41,439 nucleotides of DNA from Paracoccaceae bacterium (GTDB taxonomy: Bacteria; Pseudomonadota; Alphaproteobacteria; Rhodobacterales; Rhodobacteraceae): positions 1-41,439 of the forward strand of contig CACKSH010000015.1 in NCBI GenBank assembly GCA_902602765.1. Direction: 5' to 3'. This document shows positions 34,840-41,439 of the stretch, one piece after another (within the stretch, counting starts at the first letter, position 1; each line of letters begins with the position of its first letter). The position numbers were made by a program, and so were the translations under genes. The notes under the pieces are model-generated. The model was not told where the DNA came from, made no database searches, and saw nothing but the letters and a program-made list of their open reading frames with translations.

Positions 34840-35486
34840 TGCTAGAGTTTAAGGAAAGTCCTGATCCAGATGATTTTGCGAGAGAAAAAGGACGGAAGCT
34901 ATTTGCAGGAAACGTAGATTTTTTAAAGGGCGTTGTCGATATGACCGGTCTTCCGCCAGCAGATAGACTGGAAGTTTGCTTTGCTGGGAGATCTAACGTA
35001 GGAAAATCTTCATTGATAAATGCAATTACCGGGAGAAAGTCCATCGCAAGGGCATCAAACACTCCTGGAAGAACCCAAGAAATTAATTTTTTCAAAACTG
35101 GAGATCATCACTATCTTGTTGACTTGCCAGGCTATGGTTTTGCCAACGCTCCAATTGATGTTGTAAAAAAGTGGCAGGAGCTATTGAAACAATATCTATC
35201 TGGTCGATCATCACTTCGTAGAGCGTTTGTACTTATTGATATTCGTCATGGAATTAAAGAAGTCGATGAGGAAATTATGAATTTATTGGACATTTCTGCA
35301 GTCACATTTCAATGTATATTAACAAAGTCTGACAAAGTAAATTTAGAGCAAAAAAAACACGTGCTTAATCAGGTACGAAAGAAACTGCAAGCACATCCTG
35401 CTGCCTTTCCAGAGCTAGTAGTTACTTCTGCAGAAAATAAGACAGGTCTAGAAGGGCTACGGAGTATAATTGCAACATTAGACTAG
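34839..35486 (+). CDS. engB: Ribosome biogenesis GTPase EngB/YihA
   Basis: A 215-residue GTPase needed for 50S assembly. Seen: P-loop GRSNVGKS at 50-57, switch G2 with NTPGRTQEINFF, G3 DLPGYGFA, and G4 TKSDK. Length is typical. The ATG overlaps the MOSC gene stop by one base. Confidence 0.96.
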   Translation: MLEFKESPDPDDFAREKGRKLFAGNVDFLKGVVDMTGLPPADRLEVCFAGRSNVGKSSLINAITGRKSIARASNTPGRTQEINFFKTGDHHYLVDLPGYGFANAPIDVVKKWQELLKQYLSGRSSLRRAFVLIDIRHGIKEVDEEIMNLLDISAVTFQCILTKSDKVNLEQKKHVLNQVRKKLQAHPAAFPELVVTSAENKTGLEGLRSIIATLD

Positions 35487-35560
35487 TATGTTGAAATATA
35501 ATCTTTCACTAAAAGGCAACAATGAGATAGTAGAAATCACTCCACACTTTTGGATTATTT

Positions 35561-36421
35561 ATGAAGAAGCAAAATATGAATAGAGATTGGATAGCAACGG
35601 CAGAAACATTGTCACAAGCGCTCCCTTACTTGCAAAGGTATTCTGGCGCTATCATTGTGATTAAATTGGGTGGTCACGCTATGGTAAGCGATGAAGCCCT
35701 CGAAACTTTCGCAAGAGACGTCGTGCTCATGCGCCAGGTGGGTATAAACCCCGTTATCGTTCATGGTGGCGGACCAATGATTAATTCTATGTTGGATAAA
35801 TTGAACATTGAATCCAAATTCATTAATGGAAAGCGCGTAACAGACACAGAAACTATGAATATAGTTGAAATGGTTTTGTCTGGAAACGTGAACAAAAACA
35901 TTGTTCAAGCTATTAATAATCAAGATGGGCGTGCTGTGGGTATATCAGGAAAAGATGCAAAACTTATTACCTGCTCTCAAGACAAACCAGAATTGGGACT
36001 CGTAGGCTCTCCAAAGGATGTTAATCCTGAAGTAATTTTTAATTTATTTGAAAATGATATGATACCCGTAATCGCGCCTCTTGGAGCAGGAGTTGACGGA
36101 CAGACTTTGAATATAAATGGCGACACTGTTTCCGGTGCTATTGCCGCGGCTCTAAAGGCGGACAGATTACTACTTCTAACAGACGTGAGCGGCGTTCAGG
36201 ATAAAGATGGATCAATTATAACAGAACTGGACTCGAGCCAAATAAAGAGTTGGATAAATGAAGGTATTATATCTGGTGGTATGATTCCTAAAACAGAGAC
36301 CGCGCTTATGGCTCTTGAAGGCGGTGTTCGAGGCGTCGTGATCTTGGATGGGCGAGTACCAAATGCATGTCTATTGGAGTTATTCACCGAACATGGAGCT
36401 GGCTCGCTTATAAGAGCCTAA
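35561..36421 (+). CDS. argB: Acetylglutamate kinase
   Basis: A 286-residue amino-acid kinase, which phosphorylates N-acetylglutamate in arginine synthesis. Seen: the substrate-binding [31 protein letters not shown], and the ADP-binding [15 protein letters not shown] and [14 protein letters not shown]. The N-terminal helix present before the kinase core (about residues 5-25) occurs in arginine-sensitive forms, so feedback inhibition is likely. It lies 74 bases after engB. Confidence 0.95.
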   Translation: MKKQNMNRDWIATAETLSQALPYLQRYSGAIIVIKLGGHAMVSDEALETFARDVVLMRQVGINPVIVHGGGPMINSMLDKLNIESKFINGKRVTDTETMNIVEMVLSGNVNKNIVQAINNQDGRAVGISGKDAKLITCSQDKPELGLVGSPKDVNPEVIFNLFENDMIPVIAPLGAGVDGQTLNINGDTVSGAIAAALKADRLLLLTDVSGVQDKDGSIITELDSSQIKSWINEGIISGGMIPKTETALMALEGGVRGVVILDGRVPNACLLELFTEHGAGSLIRA

Positions 36422-36497
36422 GAATTCTTACTTACATGAATTAAATAAAAATCCTATATGGGTTGAAAATTTAGGTCTTTAAAGTAAATCTCAGGGT

Positions 36498-37292
36498 ATG
36501 GATAATGACATATTAATTAGGCTTTTCATTTTCTTTTTTGCTTTTGCAACTTTGGCTTTACTTGAGCAACTTAGACCGCGCAGATCACAAGAAGCAAATA
36601 AGGGGCCAAGATGGAGAACGAATTGGTCCTTCATAATTGTTGATAGCTTTTTTTTGAGATTACTGGCTGTCGCAATTCCACTGCTAGCAATAGGAGCAGC
36701 TATAGATGCAAAGACAAATTCAATTGGGATTTTTAATTTATTTGATTGGCCTATCAGCATTGAATTTATTTTATCAATATTAATTCTAGATTTTGCGATT
36801 TGGGTGCAACATGTAGTAACGCACAAAATTCCATTTCTATGGAGGGTGCACCAAGTCCACCATTCAGATCCTGAATTTGATGTTTCTACAGCTATTAGAT
36901 TTCATCCTATTGAAATTATACTATCTATGCTGTTTAAAGTTGGTCTTGTTTACCTACTTGGACCATCCGTACTTGCTGTTTTAGTATTTGAGATATTACT
37001 TAATGCCAGTTCAATGTTTAATCATGCCAATATAAAAATCTCATCAAAATTTGAAAAAATCTTAAGGTTATTCATAGTAACACCAGACATGCATCGAATA
37101 CACCACTCCTCAGATAGGAGTGAGCACGATACAAACTACGGTTTCGCATTATCCATTTGGGACAAATTATTTGGCACCTATAAAGTAGAGCCCAATCTCA
37201 GTCACGAGGAGATGGAAGTAGGTTTGACATGGCAAAACGATAAACCCACAAACTTTTGGTGGAGCATATGGCTACCTTTCAGAAACAAGTAA
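36498..37292 (+). CDS. Sterol desaturase/fatty-acid hydroxylase-like di-iron membrane protein
   Basis: A 264-residue membrane protein of the fatty-acid hydroxylase superfamily. The His boxes that bind two irons are present: HVVTH, WRVHQVHHSD, FHPIE, NHANI and MHRIHHSSDRSEHDTNYG. Four hydrophobic segments are seen. Members hydroxylate or desaturate lipids or carotenoids; the substrate here is unknown. Its last 25 bases overlap the ferredoxin-like gene, so both are probably co-expressed, and that neighbour could supply electrons (inference). Confidence 0.85.
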   Translation: MDNDILIRLFIFFFAFATLALLEQLRPRRSQEANKGPRWRTNWSFIIVDSFFLRLLAVAIPLLAIGAAIDAKTNSIGIFNLFDWPISIEFILSILILDFAIWVQHVVTHKIPFLWRVHQVHHSDPEFDVSTAIRFHPIEIILSMLFKVGLVYLLGPSVLAVLVFEILLNASSMFNHANIKISSKFEKILRLFIVTPDMHRIHHSSDRSEHDTNYGFALSIWDKLFGTYKVEPNLSHEEMEVGLTWQNDKPTNFWWSIWLPFRNK

Positions 37293-37921
37293 CCTACGCG
37301 TCTATTAATAAGAAATTAAAAAGAAATGGCCTCATTTTGCGAGGAGGATTTACGCAAGAATGTCAAACAATATTACTCATTGGACCTAATGAACCTTCCT
37401 TTTGGGAATATTTTAGAAACTCCTCTGAGTATAAAGACTCTCTTCCAGACCCAATGGATAGATGGTCAAAACGCGTTATTGGCGAAATAGCGTCCGATTT
37501 TAATTCAAACGCTGTATATCCTTCAGACGGGCCACCCTATGCACCTTTTTACACTTGGGCAGTCTTGAGTAAAAATGCATTCGTTTCACCATTGAAAATG
37601 CTTGTACATGAGGACGTCGGTTTAATGATTTCATATCGAGGGGCGTTGATATTGGAGCAGTCAATTGAGTTGCCGGTGACAAGTGAGAAATCGCCATGCG
37701 AAGCATGCGATGAACCGTGCTTAAGTGCTTGCCCAGCGGATGCATTGAACCAAGCTTCATATGATACCGATGCTTGTAAGTCTTATTTAGGTGCTAGCAC
37801 TGGACAAGATACGTGCTTTAAACGAGGATGCCTCGTTAGAATAAGTTGCCCTTTATCACCAAAAAATGGTAGATATGAAGATCAAACAAAGTTTCATATG
37901 AAAGCGTTTTTAAAACTATGA
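37268..37921 (+). CDS. Ferredoxin-like protein with C-terminal cysteine cluster
   Basis: A 217-residue protein whose C-terminal third has many cysteines: CEACDEPCLSACP, then DACKSYLG, TCFKRGC and ISCP. The first part reads as C-x2-C-x3-C-x3-CP, a 4Fe-4S-like arrangement. The N-terminal 130 residues have no motif I can name. The ATG at 37268, with GGTGG just upstream, is preferred to an earlier TTG that would extend further into the previous gene. The stop overlaps the phosphatase gene start. Confidence 0.65.
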   Translation: MATFQKQVTYASINKKLKRNGLILRGGFTQECQTILLIGPNEPSFWEYFRNSSEYKDSLPDPMDRWSKRVIGEIASDFNSNAVYPSDGPPYAPFYTWAVLSKNAFVSPLKMLVHEDVGLMISYRGALILEQSIELPVTSEKSPCEACDEPCLSACPADALNQASYDTDACKSYLGASTGQDTCFKRGCLVRISCPLSPKNGRYEDQTKFHMKAFLKL

Positions 37922-38400
37922 AGCGTCTGATACTAATGCGTCATGCTGAAGCTGGATGGCATATAAATATTGATGACCATGAACGGCCACTGAGTACTTC
38001 GGGCATTCAAGATGCAAGAAAAGTTGGTTTATGGTTAAAAGAAAAAAAATATATACCTGATGAAGTTATCTTGTCTACTTCTACAAGAACCAGAGAAACT
38101 TTTAAGGGCTTACTGTTAGAGTGCGTACCAACCTTAGAAAAGTCGTTATACTTAGCCGACGCCAACCATATGAAGTCAATGCTTCAAAAGCTTCTTTCGA
38201 ATACGGTAATTTTATTGGGCCACAATCCAGGAATAAGTGAATTGGCATATGAGTTAATACAAAATGATGAGAAGTACACACACCTTATAGATTTCCCAGC
38301 TGCTTCTACTTTGGTTATAGATTTCAACGTAGGCCATTGGAGCAAAATAAAATCAGACAGTGCGAAATTCGTCGATTTTATTACGCCTCAGCAATTATAA
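37918..38400 (+). CDS. SixA-type histidine phosphatase
   Basis: A 160-residue small histidine phosphatase with the N-terminal catalytic motif LMRHAEAGW and the second catalytic His in LLGHNPGISELA. SixA in E. coli removes phosphate from a His-phosphotransfer protein, but other members act on different phosphoproteins. It overlaps the ferredoxin-like gene by 4 bases and is the last gene of the plus-strand block. Confidence 0.85.
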   Translation: MKRLILMRHAEAGWHINIDDHERPLSTSGIQDARKVGLWLKEKKYIPDEVILSTSTRTRETFKGLLLECVPTLEKSLYLADANHMKSMLQKLLSNTVILLGHNPGISELAYELIQNDEKYTHLIDFPAASTLVIDFNVGHWSKIKSDSAKFVDFITPQQL

Positions 38401-38440
38401 GCTAGTTCAACATAAAAAGTACTGTAATAAAACCTTGAAC

Positions 38441-39208
38441 TTAGTGACCTAGAATCTGACTTAAAAATAGTTTTGTACGATCTGACTGAGGATTATTAAA
38501 AAATTGCTCAGGCTCATTTTGCTCTACGATCTGTCCATCATCCATAAAAATAACTCGGTTAGCAACCTGACGGGCAAATCCCATCTCGTGAGTAACACAA
38601 ATCATTGTCATACCGTCTTCTGCCAGCTCAATCATCGTATCAAGCACTTCTTTAATCATCTCAGGATCAAGCGCAGACGTAGGCTCATCAAAAAGCATAA
38701 TTCTGGGTCGCATACAAAGTGATCGTGCAATCGCAACGCGCTGCTGTTGTCCACCGGACAACTGCCCCGGATACTTTTCAGCTTGCTCCGGAATCTTCAC
38801 TTTTTCTAAAAAGTGCATCGCTGTTTCCTCAGCTTCTTTTTTCGGAATCTTTCTTACCCAAATAGGCGCTAAAGTACAGTTTTCTAAAATACTTAAATGG
38901 GGAAATAGATTAAAATGTTGGAAGCACATTCCTACTTCAGATCTAATTCTATCAATATTTTTTATATCGGATGTAAGTTCGGTACCATCCACAATGATTT
39001 GACCAGTCTGGTGCTCCTCAAGGGCATTGATACATCGAATAAGGGTTGATTTTCCAGAACCAGAGGGACCGCACACAACAATACGTTCACCTCTATTCAC
39101 GGTTAGATCAATATCACGCAAAACATGAAAAGAACCAAACCACTTATTCATGCTCTGAATTTTAATTGCAACTTCATCAGAAACTTCAAGTTTTAACTTT
39201 TCAGCCAT
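38441..39208 (-). CDS. bztD: Glutamate/glutamine/aspartate ABC transporter ATPase
   Basis: A 255-residue polar-amino-acid ABC ATPase. Walker [10 protein letters not shown] is at 47-55, the signature is [15 protein letters not shown], and Walker B is [15 protein letters not shown], followed by the switch His in CVTHEMGFA. It is the last gene of the three seen here, in the order expected for bztABCD or aapJQMP of alphaproteobacteria. Confidence 0.92.
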   Translation of the reverse strand: MAEKLKLEVSDEVAIKIQSMNKWFGSFHVLRDIDLTVNRGERIVVCGPSGSGKSTLIRCINALEEHQTGQIIVDGTELTSDIKNIDRIRSEVGMCFQHFNLFPHLSILENCTLAPIWVRKIPKKEAEETAMHFLEKVKIPEQAEKYPGQLSGGQQQRVAIARSLCMRPRIMLFDEPTSALDPEMIKEVLDTMIELAEDGMTMICVTHEMGFARQVANRVIFMDDGQIVEQNEPEQFFNNPQSDRTKLFLSQILGH

Positions 39209-39223
39209 GTAGCTATCCTTTTT

Positions 39224-40507
39224 CTACCGTTTACCAGTTTCAAGTTGCCGTTCCAACCATTGAGAATATTTCGATACACTAAAACATACAACAAAAAAGA
39301 TTGCAGCGGCCGCTCCGAATAGTTCCCAGTACACACCGTTCCAGTCCGTCGACGACAAAATTGGTCCCCTAATCATTCCAACCAAGTCAAACATAGATAT
39401 AATTGACACCAGAGTAGTATCTTTAAGCATTCCAACTGAAACATTCACAATACCTGGTATCGAAATCTTTAATGCTTGAGGAAGTATTATAAACCGCATC
39501 GATTGGGTGTAATCGAGGCCAATACTATCTGCGGCCTCGTATTGCCCTTTAGAAAGTGCCGCCAGACCACCCCTAACAACCTCAGCAATATATGCAGCAT
39601 TGAAAAAGGTCATCATAATCAATACCCGCAATATAAGATCTATAGAGGTGTCGGGCGGAAAGAAAAATGCTAGGATAACATTTGCAACAAATAAAAGAGT
39701 TATAAGCGGTACACCTCTTATGAACTCAATGAAAACTACACAAATCCATTTAATTATAGGCATACCTGACTGGCGGCCCAAAGCCAGCGCAATTCCAAGT
39801 GGAATAGATAGACAAACTGCGATTGTACCCAATAAGAGATTGAGCATAAAACCGCCCATATCTCGTGAGGCAACAACTTTCAATGACAGAAACGATGCGT
39901 TCAAGTCAACAATATAACCACCAATAATCCACCAAACATTAGCAGCGATGAGGCTAATCAAAACTGCTATTGCAAATGATCGACTAGAGAACCTTCGATA
40001 ACAAATAACAGCGATTGCACATCCTAAAAATGCAGATACTGAAGTTAATATTGATCCTCCCCATATCAACCAAAATGCCAGAAATGGATATACTGCGGTA
40101 AATATTAAAAGCTGACGCGGGAGCCTCCTAAACAAAATTGGAGCCAAAGCAACAATGAGTAATACGGTAGCTATATTTGGTCTCCAGTATTCTGATGACG
40201 GGTATTTAAACCCATAAATGAGCTGTGGGAACCTTTCCTTTAAGACAGCAAAACATGCCCCACTCTTACCATCTAATAAGTCGTAGCATTCTCGAACGGT
40301 CTTAGCATCCCAAACTCCATTCAAAAACCAAGGAGTGACTGCAATAGTAATCGAGTATATCACCCATAGTGAAATGAACGTCATAATTGTGTTAAAAGCA
40401 GATGAAAATAAATTTTCCCGAACCCATTTAAGTAGGCCCCTGTCAGCTGCGGGAGGAATACGTTCTGAAATCATTTCCTTACGAACAAACGAATTATTTT
40501 CAGACAT
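39224..40507 (-). CDS. bztC: Glutamate/glutamine/aspartate ABC transporter permease
   Basis: A 427-residue permease. The long N-terminal part with extra helices and a loop with paired Cys (CYDLLDGKSGACF) is typical of BztC/AapM, and the C-terminal part has the HisM-type core with the EAA loop (EAADSIGLDYTQSMRFIILPQAL). Two bases separate its start from the bztB stop. Confidence 0.9.
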   Translation of the reverse strand: MSENNSFVRKEMISERIPPAADRGLLKWVRENLFSSAFNTIMTFISLWVIYSITIAVTPWFLNGVWDAKTVRECYDLLDGKSGACFAVLKERFPQLIYGFKYPSSEYWRPNIATVLLIVALAPILFRRLPRQLLIFTAVYPFLAFWLIWGGSILTSVSAFLGCAIAVICYRRFSSRSFAIAVLISLIAANVWWIIGGYIVDLNASFLSLKVVASRDMGGFMLNLLLGTIAVCLSIPLGIALALGRQSGMPIIKWICVVFIEFIRGVPLITLLFVANVILAFFFPPDTSIDLILRVLIMMTFFNAAYIAEVVRGGLAALSKGQYEAADSIGLDYTQSMRFIILPQALKISIPGIVNVSVGMLKDTTLVSIISMFDLVGMIRGPILSSTDWNGVYWELFGAAAAIFFVVCFSVSKYSQWLERQLETGKR

Positions 40508-40509
40508 AA

Positions 40510-41439
40510 CTAGCGCTCCTTTAACATAATACTGCGATTATAAACGTTCATAATCGCAGATATGCTGAGACTTATGGCTAAATAGAATAACATTAACAGA
40601 AGTACGGCCTCGATCGCACGGCCAGTCTGGTTCAGTGTTATGCCACCCAGTGTACCCGTTATATCCATATAGCCAACAGCTAATGCCAAAGAACTATTTT
40701 TAGTAATATTTAGATAAAAGGAAATTAGCGGTGGAACGATAACCCGAAGTGCCTGAGGCAAAATAACTAAGTTCATTATAAAATTAGGTCGCATGCCAAG
40801 CGCACCTGCTGCTTCACTTTGGCCCTTATCTACGGATTGAATACCTGCTCTAACAACCTCCGCTATAAAAGCACCCGTGTAGATTGAGAGCGCAAACCAA
40901 AGTGAAATTAAAGATCCTCTTGCGTGTATTCCACCTTTAAAATTAAATCCCTTTAGTTCTGGGTATTCTAGGCCAATAGGGCTTCCTAGCGCAAAGTAGA
41001 TTATGAGTGTCGGAATAAAAAATATTCCAACGCTGCTCCAGCGGGTCTCTAATAGCGTGCCTTCTGAATAAAGTTTTTGTCGGGCATAGTACCGAAATGC
41101 AAAAATCCCTATTATTGATAGTATAAAAGTGACGATAACAATAAAAGATCCATCATTAAATACAGGCTTAGGTATATAAAATCCTCTACCGGTGAACGCG
41201 AAAGCATCCCATAACATAGTTGCTTCTGGGTTCTCTCCTCGGAAAGCTTTTGGCTGAGGCAAAAAAGCTAAAAAAACAGAATGAATAATTAATATCCAAA
41301 TAAGAACGGGTACATTTCTAAAGATTTCAACATAAATCATCATCAGTTTTGCAACGATCCAGTTGTTTGATAACCTTAGAATACCAGCAGTAACACCGAA
41401 AAAAGTTGCAGCAATACAACCCAAAAATGCTACCAAAAG
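40510..41439 (-). CDS. bztB: Glutamate/glutamine/aspartate ABC transporter permease, partial
   Basis: The C-terminal part, about 309 codons, of a BztB/AapQ-type permease; the frame is still open at the window edge, so the N-terminal portion (roughly 90 residues, judged by family length) lies outside. Seen: an inner-membrane core with VEIFRNVPVLIWILII and the EAA loop EAAGALGMRPNFIMNLVILPQALR. It pairs with BztC to form the channel. The binding protein gene (bztA/aapJ) is expected just beyond the right edge. Confidence 0.9.
   Translation of the reverse strand, partial: LLVAFLGCIAATFFGVTAGILRLSNNWIVAKLMMIYVEIFRNVPVLIWILIIHSVFLAFLPQPKAFRGENPEATMLWDAFAFTGRGFYIPKPVFNDGSFIVIVTFILSIIGIFAFRYYARQKLYSEGTLLETRWSSVGIFFIPTLIIYFALGSPIGLEYPELKGFNFKGGIHARGSLISLWFALSIYTGAFIAEVVRAGIQSVDKGQSEAAGALGMRPNFIMNLVILPQALRVIVPPLISFYLNITKNSSLALAVGYMDITGTLGGITLNQTGRAIEAVLLLMLFYLAISLSISAIMNVYNRSIMLKER

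Noticed and set aside
38401-38440. Terminator between sixA-like gene and bztD (GTTCAA...TTGAAC)
   Set aside because: Only six pairs around a 24-base loop with no T-run; too weak to annotate.
1-41439. CRISPR array, insertion sequence or intact prophage
   Set aside because: No regular repeat-spacer series, transposase motif or phage structural gene was seen anywhere in the window.

Overview
The window looks like the chromosome of an AT-rich marine alphaproteobacterium, most likely a streamlined Rhodobacterales (Roseobacter-group) lineage. The best evidence is the right-hand block rpmH-rnpA-yidD-ttcA-yidC-MOSC-engB-argB, an order typical of Rhodobacteraceae, together with a bztBCD/aapQMP-type amino-acid ABC transporter. 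This placement rests on recognised gene order and protein families; no phylogeny was run.

Layout. 1-4.5 kb: a cystathionine beta-lyase-like PLP enzyme, then a minus-strand set of a Rossmann-fold protein, a class-III (HemL-like) aminotransferase and a DMSP-lyase-type cupin. 4.5-5.5 kb: a gene graveyard with an N-terminal stub of a hydantoinase A gene, a C-terminal stub of a CaiB/BaiF CoA-transferase and a small ORF. 5.6-10.7 kb: a complete minus-strand urease operon in the order ureE-ureF-ureAB(fused)-ureC-ureG-ureD. 10.7-11.8 kb: a divergent intergenic region with another decayed coding remnant, 20-bp-spaced short repeats and a dyad. 11.8-22.6 kb: a plus-strand locus urtABCDE - (small ORF) - amiE - cbbQ-like AAA ATPase - cbbO/norD-like VWA protein - acyl-CoA transferase. 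22.6-28 kb: a poor-quality region bounded by a functional tRNA-Arg(ACG) and a degenerate copy of its 3' end, with a transglutaminase pseudogene just outside, small orphan genes, two copies of a possible integrase N-terminus and a cyclase-TPR gene. 28.1-30.2 kb: a flavin disulfide oxidoreductase and a TVP38/TMEM64 membrane protein. 30.5-38.4 kb: conserved housekeeping genes plus a sterol-desaturase-like protein, a ferredoxin-like protein and a SixA-type phosphatase. 38.4-41.4 kb: the bztDCB-type transporter on the minus strand, cut by the window edge.

How it works together. The central 5.6-22.6 kb reads as an organic-nitrogen scavenging block. An ABC transporter of the urea/short-chain amide class lies between the urease operon, which releases ammonia from urea, and an aliphatic amidase, which releases ammonia and a short carboxylate from amides. 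A CoA-transferase at the end of the amidase arm could activate that acetate or propionate for carbon use. The MoxR-type AAA ATPase plus VWA pair between amidase and CoA-transferase is the least explained part and the best candidate for undescribed biology. The bzt transporter adds glutamate/glutamine/aspartate uptake. Several gene stubs show ongoing gene loss.
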